DNA of 51,350 bases from an uncultured Gammaproteobacteria bacterium (GTDB taxonomy: Bacteria; Pseudomonadota; Gammaproteobacteria; Arenicellales; JAANXG01): contig CALZGZ010000225.1 of the NCBI GenBank assembly GCA_945787105.1, forward strand, positions 1-51,350, read 5' to 3'. Position numbers and translations under genes: made by a program. The notes beneath the pieces were generated by a model that saw nothing but the letters and a program-made list of their open reading frames with translations, was not told the origin of the DNA and did not search any database. Position 1 is the stretch's first letter, and every line of letters starts with the position of its first letter. Shown here piece by piece: positions 1-7,236 of this stretch.

Positions 1-2
1 AT

Positions 3-716
3 GAGGGTATCGATATCTGTGCTCAGGGACATCCACTCGAACAGCGAGTGCAAGCCGTGGAAGCGATCCAGCAGGATTCGCCGCGTCGCTATTTTTCATT
101 CAGCGCGAAGGTGATGACCCGGCTGCGAAACGTGGTCGGGAAAGACGGTTCAGATCACCGCGACCAAAATTCAAAGCCGGTGGAATCCACCCTTCAAAAT
201 TTGCACCCACAAAATTCGAAGCCGGGTAGTTGTAGTAGTAGTTATTTAAATAAAACTACTACTACAGACAAAGAAGAAAGCGTCGAAATTCCAGGCGGTG
301 AGAACGGGGATAGGCCTCTGATCTATCCGAAGCGGTTATCCGAGAACCAGCGCGCACTGGCCGATCGCTATCTCATCACCGTGAGTGACACGGAGCGCCA
401 ACCCATACTGGATGAGCTGGAAGGGCGATTGCAGTCAGAGCAGAAGGGCATGAAGCCAGTGTATGACGAACTGAGGTTTCTTCATTACCTGTGTCGTGCT
501 GCGAAAAAAGGAGACTTCGTCCCCAATCTCGGCATCAAAGTCCGTGATGCACGCATCGAGCGAGAGAAGGCCCGGTTGATGCACAGGAAGCAACAGAAAG
601 AAAGTTTGGCAGAAAAAAAACGTCGAAAGGCTCGCAGACCAATCACTCCCGGTCAAAGTCCACTTGCCGAGATACGCAAGATACTCAACATGCCGGCCTT
701 CGAAAAAAAAGACTAA
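3..716 (+). CDS. Genomic-island replication protein, STY4528-like (5'-truncated by window edge)
   Basis: The frame is open from base 3 without a stop, so the gene most likely begins before the window; a GTG at 48 is the first possible start inside it. The C-terminal half (about 340-540) has a pattern of a helical domain in which a DELEGRL-like stretch is followed by a conserved helix ending in ARRAAKKGDF-like residues. I recognise this, from memory of the family, as the STY4528-type replication/partition protein of integrative elements related to SPI-7 and PFGI-1. The middle contains a Ser/Thr-rich stretch (SSSYLNKTTTT) encoded by a strong DNA inverted repeat (231-266). The C-terminus is Lys/Arg-rich. 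It would act in the cytoplasm in maintenance of an excised island. The family assignment is moderate; the partial state is certain only in the sense that no upstream stop is visible. Confidence 0.55.
   Translation, partial: EGIDICAQGHPLEQRVQAVEAIQQDSPRRYFSFSAKVMTRLRNVVGKDGSDHRDQNSKPVESTLQNLHPQNSKPGSCSSSYLNKTTTTDKEESVEIPGGENGDRPLIYPKRLSENQRALADRYLITVSDTERQPILDELEGRLQSEQKGMKPVYDELRFLHYLCRAAKKGDFVPNLGIKVRDARIEREKARLMHRKQQKESLAEKKRRKARRPITPGQSPLAEIRKILNMPAFEKKD
231..266. repeat. 13-bp inverted repeat inside the replication-protein gene
   Basis: Left arm TGTAGTAGTAGTT (231-243) and right arm AACTACTACTACA (254-266) are perfect complements around a 10-base A/T centre. The repeat sits in frame inside the coding region and encodes the Ser/Tyr/Thr run. 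It could form a cruciform or RNA hairpin; a role is not shown by sequence alone. Confidence 0.8.
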
Positions 717-1007
717 GAGTCGCGCTGATGGCAGTCCTGAAAAAGTGGTTACACTGTAACCACCCTACAAAATCCTTAGATGTAGAAATTCTGGTTTGTT
801 CTGACAGGCAGTACCCGAATGTCAAGTACTGAGATCTGGCCGTTGCTGTCGTTTGTTCAAACCACTAAGAACGGCAGGTGTGTCTATGGTGCAGTCGTCC
901 GAGGTTTTTGATATGAAAGGCAGCTCATGGCCGTCAGTACTCATTATGATCGATCTCTACAGCTTGAATCACTTGAGTGCTAGTGAGGTGGTCTATTAGG
1001 CATATCA
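717..1007. other. Intergenic region between convergent genes
   Basis: About 290 bases between the end of the island replication gene and the terminator of the minus-strand cluster. It contains a perfect 19-bp palindrome at 745-763 and otherwise no reading frame, tRNA or repeat that I can support. Confidence 0.6.
745..763. promoter_or_regulatory. 19-bp perfect palindrome, candidate operator
   Basis: GTGGTTACACTGTAACCAC reads the same on both strands around a central C at 754. It lies 28 bases after the stop of the replication gene and is not followed by a T-run, so it fits a protein-binding operator better than an intrinsic terminator. The bound protein is unknown. Confidence 0.45.
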
Positions 1008-1041
1008 AGAAATAAAAAAACCCAGCAGGTGCTGTGCTGGG
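1008..1041 (-). terminator. Rho-independent terminator of the CHAT cluster
   Basis: On the minus strand the stem CCCAGCA / TGCTGGG (1035-1041 with 1021-1027) is followed directly by a T-rich run complementary to the A-run at 1008-1020. It begins 3 bases after the stop of the 157-aa gene, exactly where transcription of the minus-strand cluster should end. Confidence 0.85.
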
Positions 1042-1043
1042 GT

Positions 1044-1517
1044 TCACCCGGCCAGTCCCGCCACTTTCGTAACCGGCTCCATGATGGCCTTGACGGCCTC
1101 GGTATCTACCTTGCCCTTGTGGATCTTGATCTTGCCCAGATCAATCTCGATATTCGAAGAAACCATAAACAAGGTCAAATTAACCATCAGGCCAACCGCA
1201 ATAATGGCGCCGACAAACAAATCGTCATCATTCTTCACCTGCGCCCACGCAACTTCAATCATCGATGCCATATCGGGATCGCTGGATAAAGCCTCGAGAA
1301 ACCGGCGAGAAAGCATAACGGAAGTTTCCGTATCTATTTTCTGATCGAGCTGATCGTCAGTAAGCGCCAGTAACGGCTGACCCAAACCACTCGCAGCGGC
1401 ACTGTTTTCGATATCGGCATAATCGACTGCGCTGAAAATCCGGTTGTGGATGTTTTCGGCCATCGCCACGGCCTGGGTGTCATCGAGGTTGTGAACAATT
1501 TCGTGCGCGGTAGCCAT
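1044..1517 (-). CDS. Small single-pass membrane protein paired with a CHAT protease
   Basis: A 157-aa protein of unknown function. Residues 1-95 are mostly helical and acidic; residues about 100-119 form one strongly hydrophobic segment (LFVGAIIAVGLMVNLTLF), followed by a short charged strand-like stretch (IEIDLGKIKIHKGK) and a terminal helix. The start is supported by an AAGGAA ribosome site seven bases upstream. It lies 20 bases downstream of the CHAT protease gene on the same strand and ends at a terminator, so the two are almost certainly co-transcribed. The pairing invites the idea that it is a substrate, partner or inhibitor of the protease, but nothing in the sequence proves that. No signal peptide is visible. 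Confidence 0.75.
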   Translation of the reverse strand: MATAHEIVHNLDDTQAVAMAENIHNRIFSAVDYADIENSAAASGLGQPLLALTDDQLDQKIDTETSVMLSRRFLEALSSDPDMASMIEVAWAQVKNDDDLFVGAIIAVGLMVNLTLFMVSSNIEIDLGKIKIHKGKVDTEAVKAIMEPVTKVAGLAG

Positions 1518-1537
1518 TCGAATTTCCTTGTAAATTA

Positions 1538-3925
1538 TTAACGCCAGTCACCCGAAAGGCTGAAGGCGGAGCATTGATGTATAGTTTCAAAACCCGAACT
1601 GCCTTGCAATTCTTTGACGGTACTTTGAAAGGCAACGGCCCTGGATTGATTCTTTCCCAACCAGTTGTGATAGAAACGTTCGAAGAAACCTGAGGCTAGT
1701 TTAGCGCTGATATACCAGTGGCTAGACAAAATACTGCTGGCGCCGGCATTGACCAACGCCCAGTCAAGGCCCAGTGCATCCCTTCCCAATCCTTCACGCG
1801 ACAAACCGCTGACACAAGCCATCATCGACACGTGACTGTCATGAAGATCGATGTCGCTATCAACCAGCTTTTGCGGTGTAAGCACCATGCCGAGATCACC
1901 GTGGGCAATGGCATTTCGATCGGGTAACCTGTTACCATCACTCAGCACCAGGCCCGATCCGGTGAAGGGATTACTGTCACCAATTTGAAAAACACCATGG
2001 CTGGAAAAATGCAATATCGCTTCGGGAAGATTGTAATCACTGAGGGTTACCAGGCTGGCCTGCCTGTCTTTCAGAACCTGAACATCGAAATATTCCGCGA
2101 GCACCTCGGCGGGACGATTTAGGTTTTTCTCGGTTTCAGCCCAATTCTCCTTTTCAGTGTCCTGAATGGTTGGCACAACAAAGACTTCGGCGTGATTAGG
2201 GTTGGACGGATCTTTTTCCAGTATATATTCGAGTTGTGCCACGTTATGAATTCGCGAGAACGAGAAGCTATCAATCAATAATCCATTCGCCAACGGAAGG
2301 TAGTGAAGGGGTAAGTTATTCAACTGTTCATCCGCGGTGTAACAGATATGATCTCCGGCCTGCAACGGTCCCTGGTGCAACAGATCATCGATCAGGCTTA
2401 CCAGCGGCGCCAGTACTTCAGGCGCATTTGGAATCTTGCGCCCACGATTCCCGGGCTGGCCCCACCGATCGGGATCGAGGTTCGCCAGCGCACTATTTAA
2501 CAGGCTTTCATCAAGCCTGGCGGGCTCGGTACTGTAGGCCTGTCCGTCTTTACACATCATCACCATGTAAATGGTGGCCTCGCCTTCGTATCGGTCGAGA
2601 TAAAAACTTAGGTAATTGAAATGGTGTTTCTGTGTGAGCGCGGGTAGTTTTGAAACCGCGCCGTAGACATCCGCATCGGGAACCGGACGGTTTTGCTTGC
2701 GAGTCAAAATATCCGCAATACCCCGGCCCTTCGATGCCTCCATCGCCTGCAGCAGCTCGAAATAACGCCCTGCCTTGAACAATCGCTCGCACATCACGTT
2801 GAACAATTGTGAATAGGTTGAAAACGCTCCGGCGCGCTCGGTCGGATTCAAAATACCCGCGCGTTGTGACTCAAGATGAGTACGCAATTCTATCAACGCG
2901 TCGGCCGCTTCCGAACTATGATCGAGGCGACTATGACACAGGTATATTCCCCAAAGCGCATCTTGCAGGAGCTCCTTGCTATTATTCTCCTTTGACCAGT
3001 TGTAAACCTTCATCAGGTCCACAAGGCTTGATTCTATCTGGCTGACAGATGGTTGGCTGAGTGCGCTTGGATGGAAAATCGAACTGGCCTCCCTGGATTT
3101 CTCTTGCATGGTCAGCTCGGTTATCGACGATCCACCCCTGGTTAACACGCCTTCACCGGTTTTGATAATTTCCAGCATCTTTTTATATTGATCGATATCA
3201 TTCGGATTTAGCGACGGGTTCCCGGCTTCATCGGCCAACAGAGTCTGCAATTTATTAAATTCTTCCTGGTGATCACCCAGAACCGATGTGTCGGTATTAC
3301 CAAGCGCATTGGCTAACGATTGTCGCAGCGAAACGGCACTGTCCGTGGATTCGATTTCGGTGACATCCCCCATGAGTTCATATATCCGGTTGAGCAATCG
3401 GTCCTTGCCAACCTGGGAACCCGGACTCCGAAAACAATCGAGATTTTCGAGCGACTCCCGGCTTTCATCGATTCGGTTCAGGTTAAACAGGGCTGTCGCC
3501 CTGGCCAGAACCAACGATGGATAGTTTTCCATTTCATCCAGAGCCGAATATATCGGCAGGTAAACATCCGCGGCCACCAGCACTTCCTGTGAACGTCCCA
3601 GGAGGTTAAGGGCATTCAAATGCTGACTCGCGAGGTTGCTCAGTGTCGTCGAAAACAATCCACCGTGATCAGCCAGACTATTATAGATTTCAGAGCCCAG
3701 CTTATGGGTTGCCTCGGCCAGACTTGCACCATATTCCGGGTTGCTGCCAACACAATACTCCATAACCATGCTGGTTATGCCCAGCACCAAGGTCGCCGGG
3801 TTCTGCCCAGCCGCCATTGCGAGCGCAGCGCTCTTGAAACTATTTTGCGGCGCGCCCTCAATCAGGTCATTAATTCGCCCGGGCGAGCCAGAACTCAAAA
3901 TTAAATATATTTCCTGCGAATTCAT
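1538..3925 (-). CDS. TPR-repeat and CHAT-domain (caspase-like) cysteine protease
   Basis: A 795-aa cytoplasmic protein. The N-terminal 450 or so residues are helical with tetratricopeptide-like spacing (for example around 110-180 and 310-360). The C-terminal third is a CHAT domain of the caspase-haemoglobinase fold: the catalytic His lies in LHFSSHG (H643) and the catalytic Cys in MMACVSG (C704), followed by the typical ALVNAGASSILSSHW strand. Both catalytic residues are intact, so an active peptidase is predicted. CHAT proteases commonly act in bacterial conflict and cell-death systems by cutting a partner protein; here the likely partners are the membrane proteins encoded beside it at 1044-1517 and 4010-4351. 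The ATG at 3925 has a weak, very close AAGGG site. Whether it belongs functionally to the injection-system locus is unknown. Confidence 0.88.
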   Translation of the reverse strand: MNSQEIYLILSSGSPGRINDLIEGAPQNSFKSAALAMAAGQNPATLVLGITSMVMEYCVGSNPEYGASLAEATHKLGSEIYNSLADHGGLFSTTLSNLASQHLNALNLLGRSQEVLVAADVYLPIYSALDEMENYPSLVLARATALFNLNRIDESRESLENLDCFRSPGSQVGKDRLLNRIYELMGDVTEIESTDSAVSLRQSLANALGNTDTSVLGDHQEEFNKLQTLLADEAGNPSLNPNDIDQYKKMLEIIKTGEGVLTRGGSSITELTMQEKSREASSIFHPSALSQPSVSQIESSLVDLMKVYNWSKENNSKELLQDALWGIYLCHSRLDHSSEAADALIELRTHLESQRAGILNPTERAGAFSTYSQLFNVMCERLFKAGRYFELLQAMEASKGRGIADILTRKQNRPVPDADVYGAVSKLPALTQKHHFNYLSFYLDRYEGEATIYMVMMCKDGQAYSTEPARLDESLLNSALANLDPDRWGQPGNRGRKIPNAPEVLAPLVSLIDDLLHQGPLQAGDHICYTADEQLNNLPLHYLPLANGLLIDSFSFSRIHNVAQLEYILEKDPSNPNHAEVFVVPTIQDTEKENWAETEKNLNRPAEVLAEYFDVQVLKDRQASLVTLSDYNLPEAILHFSSHGVFQIGDSNPFTGSGLVLSDGNRLPDRNAIAHGDLGMVLTPQKLVDSDIDLHDSHVSMMACVSGLSREGLGRDALGLDWALVNAGASSILSSHWYISAKLASGFFERFYHNWLGKNQSRAVAFQSTVKELQGSSGFETIHQCSAFSLSGDWR

Positions 3926-4009
3926 CCCTTAATCTCTTTCGATCGCCAGCAATCGGTTTAGCTAAAAAATTCCCATTGCCCCGAGTTGTACATTCTGATC
4001 GCGGCAGGT

Positions 4010-4351
4010 TTACCAGCCGCTTACATCGATGCCAGCCGAGGACGTCTGGCTTAGCATGCCGCTTCTGAACGTGTCCTGCCGGTCCTGAGACAGGCGATCA
4101 AACTGGCCCATCTGATTTTGTGCCTGGATATATTGCGTAAACATCTGCTGCTGAACCTCGGGTGGAATGTTTTTGCCATAGGTTTGCTGCATGTTGGCAA
4201 GGTTCGCGGAATAGCTGCTCATCATGCTGTTTAACTGATGCTGGTAGCCCTGCGCGGCCTTGTACCCGAAGTAGATAACCCCGATCCAGAACAAAAGGGG
4301 GCCAAGCACCCCCAGTACGATGACGATGGTAAAAATGGTTTCAAATTCCAT
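4010..4351 (-). CDS. Small N-terminally anchored membrane protein
   Basis: A 113-aa protein whose residues about 5-30 are one hydrophobic helix (IFTIVIVLGVLGPLLFWIGVIYFGY), followed by a Gln- and Met-rich hydrophilic helical tail. A strong GGAGGGAGG ribosome site precedes the ATG. It is the first gene of the minus-strand cluster, 84 bases ahead of the CHAT protease, so it may share its transcript. There is no lipobox and no recognisable domain; it is not a family I know. It may anchor or sense for the protease downstream, which is inference from position only. Confidence 0.65.
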   Translation of the reverse strand: MEFETIFTIVIVLGVLGPLLFWIGVIYFGYKAAQGYQHQLNSMMSSYSANLANMQQTYGKNIPPEVQQQMFTQYIQAQNQMGQFDRLSQDRQDTFRSGMLSQTSSAGIDVSGW

Positions 4352-4665
4352 AACCTCCCTCCTTGTATATGGTTTAAGCTAATTGATCTCGCTGCGCACC
4401 ATTTCCGTGACTTAGAATTCCTGTCCCGGCACGTAAATCCATGTTACTCCTATGACAAATTCAGTCAAACAAATGTATGATCTTACCCACGAATAGTAGA
4501 TACAGTTAATTGCTCGTGAGTAAGAACTGTTTTACATAAGACGTATGATATTTACATCTTGGGACTGTAGTGTATTCGATGGCGGACAATTATTACCCGA
4601 TATAAATAGTGGGTTGATATTCAATAAAGTCGGGCGTAAAAGGCATATATTAAGGGCTGTACTTG

Positions 4666-4680
4666 CACTTAAATTAAGTG
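4666..4680. promoter_or_regulatory. 15-bp palindrome, candidate operator
   Basis: CACTTAAATTAAGTG is a perfect inverted repeat around the central A at 4673, in the intergenic region between the divergent minus-strand cluster and the regulator gene. It has no T-run after it, so it fits an operator rather than a terminator. The binding protein is unknown. Confidence 0.35.
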
Positions 4681-4816
4681 TAATGCTCGACAACAACTTT
4701 TTGTATTTTTACTTCGTAACATGTAGATAGTCAGGCAGCAGCATAACAGACTCATCTACATACCTTTGCATATAGATGTGCTTGTAAAGTTCAGGCAGAA
4801 CAAAAGGGGAGGGAGT

Positions 4817-4969
4817 ATGCATCATACGATTTCCGGTTCACCAATCATTATTTCGAATATTCTCTTCATATCAGCGATCCCGCTCACGCGTGTTGTTTTG
4901 CGTGACAATAGGGTTAACAACCGTGTCGGGTGCTACCTGCTAACTTTATTCAAAGCTGATTATTCATGA
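4817..4969 (+). CDS. Possible 50-aa small protein
   Basis: An ATG at 4817 is preceded by a strong AGGGGAGGGAG ribosome site, and the frame runs 50 codons to TGA. The peptide has a hydrophobic stretch (PIIISNILFISAIPL) followed by a basic part, so it could be a small membrane peptide. It matches no family I know and lies in AT-rich DNA, so it may be spurious. The ribosome site is the only real support. Confidence 0.25.
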   Translation: MHHTISGSPIIISNILFISAIPLTRVVLRDNRVNNRVGCYLLTLFKADYS

Positions 4970-5094
4970 CGTAATTTATCTTCCCTTTAAAGACTTGAGA
5001 CGGGAGGCATACAAGTCTATGTACTAATGACGAATGAGGGAAGGGTCAATAGGTTGAAAGAAGAAAAAAGTTAATATTATGAGGAGGGTCTGCG

Positions 5095-5139
5095 ATGCGA
5101 ACATACCAAAATTTTTTCCAGTCATCAGGTTTGAACTAA
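5095..5139 (+). CDS. Possible 14-aa leader peptide
   Basis: ATG at 5095 follows a near-ideal GAGGAGGG ribosome site, and the frame encodes MRTYQNFFQSSGLN before TAA. It would fit a leader or upstream peptide of the mini-lipoprotein/regulator transcript. It is too short to support on composition, so confidence is low. Confidence 0.2.
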   Translation: MRTYQNFFQSSGLN

Positions 5140-5224
5140 CCGACTGTATCAAGTTTTGGGTTAACCAACGACCCGTTGAAGACGTTTTGTTTTCACACTG
5201 ATCCTAAATATTTAAGGAAGATTT

Positions 5225-5242
5225 CGGGGTGATCGGGGTGAT
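5225..5242. repeat. Tandem 9-bp repeat CGGGGTGAT x2
   Basis: Two exact adjacent copies of CGGGGTGAT, about 170 bases upstream of the mini-lipoprotein start and in otherwise AT-rich DNA. Could be a binding site for an activator; it may also be chance. Confidence 0.4.
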
Positions 5243-5409
5243 AAAATGGGCGAAACGAGTTTCAGTGGCGATGGATGTTTTGGGAAGGGCATTTATACTT
5301 CCTATATGCGTTGAAGCGGCGGATTAAAAAACATACTCCCTGCACCAAGAAGTACCAAGGCTACACACAATCAGCTGGACGACGTAATAATAATATTGGG
5401 GGCGGTGTT

Positions 5410-5535
5410 ATGGACTGGAACAATATTTTTGGACGCGGATTTTCTTTCAAACATTCAATTCTGATTTTAATGCTGGCATCGCTTAGTGCCTGCGGTAATG
5501 ATGATAACGCTGATATTCCCACCAGTAAGCATTGA
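5410..5535 (+). CDS. Mini-lipoprotein (lipobox signal peptide)
   Basis: A 41-residue precursor starting at ATG 5410; a longer start at 5275 exists but would put the signal sequence in the middle of the protein. Residues 1-16 are weakly basic, residues 17-27 are hydrophobic (ILILMLASL), and the lipobox LSAC places the lipidated Cys at residue 29. The predicted mature peptide is only about 13 residues, rich in Asn and Asp (CGNDDNADIPTSKH). Asp at +4 and Asn at +3 do not give the classic inner-membrane +2 Asp signal, so outer-membrane sorting is plausible. It sits 30 bases upstream of the regulator gene and is probably co-transcribed with it. It resembles small entericidin-like lipoproteins in size only. 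Confidence 0.55.
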   Translation: MDWNNIFGRGFSFKHSILILMLASLSACGNDDNADIPTSKH

Positions 5536-5565
5536 AGCAATTAATTTGATGTAAGGATCGATACT

Positions 5566-6228
5566 ATGAGCAAGATGCAAAATATAATTCGGATTATTGT
5601 TACGATAGAAACCAAGATTTATCGGGACGGAATCACTCAACTACTAGATAACTATAGTGATATTGAGGTGGTTTCATCCACTTCATGTATTCAGGAAGCC
5701 GTCGAATTTTGCCGTACTGAATCGCCCCATATTCTGCTCTTGGATGCATCGTTGCCTGAAGCCCTGCCCACAGTGCGTACGCTGAAGGGTGAAACTCCGG
5801 AAATAAAAATTATTTTGCTGTCGATGAAAGCCTGCCGCGAGCAGATGATGAAGTTCGCCGACAAGGGAGTGCATGAATTTGTCGCTCGTGATGACTCGCT
5901 TGAAGATCTCAGACAATCGATTACGGCCGCCATGATGAACGGTTTCTGGTGTTCATCACGAGTGGCGCAGCTATTACTGGAGCAAAGTTCGCCTGGTCCG
6001 CAGGTCAGTGAACCGATTGCGGACTCAAGTCTTACCAGGCAACAGGTCAACGTGTTACAACTCCTGGAATCAGGAATCTCGAATAAGGAAATCGCACGCA
6101 AGTTGCATATCGAAACTGCAACCGTGAAAAATCATGTGCATCATATTCTGCAAAAGCTGCAGGTCCATACACGTGGGGAGGCTGCCGCCGTTTACCGCAG
6201 ACACTACCATGACGTCACACCGGTCTAG
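5566..6228 (+). CDS. NarL/LuxR-type response regulator
   Basis: A 220-aa two-domain DNA-binding regulator. The receiver domain (about 1-125) keeps the phosphoacceptor Asp in LLLDASLP (D60) and the Ser of the switch region (ILLSM), but the usual acidic pair after strand 1 is reduced to a single Glu (VTIETKIY) and the conserved Lys is replaced by Arg (FVARDDS). Phosphorylation may therefore be altered. The C-terminal LuxR helix-turn-helix (about 150-212) is canonical: LTRQQVNVLQLL, SNKEIARKL, TVKNHVHHIL. ATG 5566 has an AAGGA site. No histidine kinase is encoded nearby. It is the only regulator next to the injection-system operon, 600 bases upstream of its first gene, so control of that operon is the natural inference. 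Confidence 0.9.
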   Translation: MSKMQNIIRIIVTIETKIYRDGITQLLDNYSDIEVVSSTSCIQEAVEFCRTESPHILLLDASLPEALPTVRTLKGETPEIKIILLSMKACREQMMKFADKGVHEFVARDDSLEDLRQSITAAMMNGFWCSSRVAQLLLEQSSPGPQVSEPIADSSLTRQQVNVLQLLESGISNKEIARKLHIETATVKNHVHHILQKLQVHTRGEAAAVYRRHYHDVTPV

Positions 6229-6825
6229 CCCTGATAAATAACTAGAAAAAGTCAGTTTTTTCTTTGTTGGTCTAGTGCCTGAGTCGAACTTGGACGAAGA
6301 TCTGTATAGTCTTTCGAGGTAAATATGTTTTCGGGTTGCTATCAACCGTCTGGTCAGAGATATTCGATGTAAGAGTCTATTGTCGTTCAACCGTGGCAGT
6401 ATTTACCCCCGTTCATTAGCAAAGATTATCCCATAATAAAATCAGCTCCAATTCGGATCTTGAGCAGCCGTGGCTGTCACCTCCCAATTAAATTTTGTCA
6501 GTCACAGTTTGGTGCAAACAGAATTTTATGCACCCGAACATAATAAGCGCTGCCCATCTTCACCGATTGTCATCGACAGGGTGCAGCTGTCATTTCACTT
6601 GTACCCTTTTATTCATCTATGAACCTTAAGGTTTAAACCAGGGTAGCCAAAGTACTCTTTATCCTTGTTTCATGCCCATCCAACTAATGGTTCAGGGGCA
6701 TTGGGCATATAAACATCTTGGTTCCCAGGCTTGTACCAAAAATAGAGCGAACGATTTATTTTGCTCAATTTACGTCGTCTGTAAAATTGCGTCTGTAACA
6801 TTGTGAAAAAACAAAGGGGACGTCA
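6229..6825. other. Upstream regulatory region of the injection-system operon
   Basis: About 600 bases without a supported gene between the regulator and the first operon gene. It presumably carries the main operon promoter. Visible items are a weak A/T stem AGAAAAA/TTTTTCT (6244-6263) just after the regulator, a weak sigma70-like pair TTGCTC (6761-6766) and TAAAAT (6782-6787) with a short 15-base spacer, and a 14-bp tandem repeat (6776-6803). The length suggests a long untranslated leader or several regulator sites. Confidence 0.5.
6776..6803. promoter_or_regulatory. 14-bp tandem direct repeat upstream of the operon
   Basis: CGTCTGTAAAATTG (6776-6789) is directly followed by CGTCTGTAACATTG (6790-6803); only one base differs. 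The pair ends 22 bases before the GTG start of the first operon gene and overlaps the best -10-like hexamer. It is a candidate binding site for a dimeric regulator, possibly the LuxR-type protein encoded just upstream. Confidence 0.5.
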
Positions 6826-7167
6826 GTGGAGCCAGCCAATTTTCTCACCATCGGACTTTCGAATCTTCTTGATGGTCTGATAACAAATGCATTCAACAAA
6901 CGTGGAAGTTTGGAAAACATAGGCCGCTACGAGAGTATTCAGAAATTCCTAAATCATAGCGCCACGGTAGACCGCACTATCATTATCATGGAACCGAAGA
7001 TTTCCGAAGACTGCCTGGATGCGTTGAGACAGTATCAAAAAGTCCGGCTGGTGTGCGTCGAGAATTCGGCGAAGAGTTTCAGCCTTTGGAAGCTGGAACC
7101 ACGACAACAAACTTTAGGTGAAATGTCGCCTGATGAATTGATTAAGACAATTTTATCTGAGGATTAA
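6826..7167 (+). CDS. First gene of the eCIS operon, small unknown protein
   Basis: A 113-aa protein with a GTG start supported by an AAGGGGA site eight bases upstream. The order of strands and helices in residues about 40-95 (RTIIIMEPKI, then DALRQYQKVRLVCVEN, then SFSLWKL) looks somewhat like a cut-down receiver or Rossmann-like alpha/beta fold, but I see no phosphoacceptor or binding motif and do not assign a family. It is followed without gap by a tiny frame and the cap gene, so it belongs to the injection-system transcript and could be a regulatory or assembly factor. No signal peptide or membrane segment is present, so it should stay in the cytoplasm. Confidence 0.65.
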   Translation: MEPANFLTIGLSNLLDGLITNAFNKRGSLENIGRYESIQKFLNHSATVDRTIIIMEPKISEDCLDALRQYQKVRLVCVENSAKSFSLWKLEPRQQTLGEMSPDELIKTILSED

Positions 7168-7236
7168 ATGACAGCAGCAATCACGCCATCCGAGATATTA
7201 TTATCCCCCGCGGCCTCGGGAAAAGGGAATGGCTGA
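7168..7236 (+). CDS. Possible 22-aa coupling peptide
   Basis: ATG at 7168 follows the upstream stop codon with no gap, and the 22-codon frame overlaps the start of the cap gene by eight bases. Such an arrangement could carry ribosomes into the cap gene. It has no recognisable ribosome site of its own and may be accidental. Confidence 0.2.
   Translation: MTAAITPSEILLSPAASGKGNG

Larger units (their letters stand above)
4352..5409. other. AT-rich gene-poor region with palindromes and possible short peptides
   Basis: About 1.06 kb between the minus-strand cluster and the mini-lipoprotein. It must contain the promoters of the leftward cluster and of the rightward regulator region. It holds a 15-bp palindrome (4666-4680), an 8-bp inverted repeat ATGTAGAT/ATCTACAT (4721-4728 and 4754-4761), a tandem 9-bp repeat (5225-5242), and two short frames with good ribosome sites (4817 and 5095). 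I see no tRNA or longer gene. Confidence 0.5.

Noticed and set aside
1044..3925. CHAT protease and small membrane protein as a gasdermin pair
   Set aside because: The 157-aa protein is too short and has a single central hydrophobic helix rather than the gasdermin beta-rich fold.
4545..4730. Possible 61-codon gene in the AT-rich region
   Set aside because: No ribosome site and no composition unlike the surrounding AT-rich DNA.
6244..6263. A/T stem after the LuxR-type gene as a terminator
   Set aside because: Stem consists of A-T pairs almost only, too weak to call a terminator.
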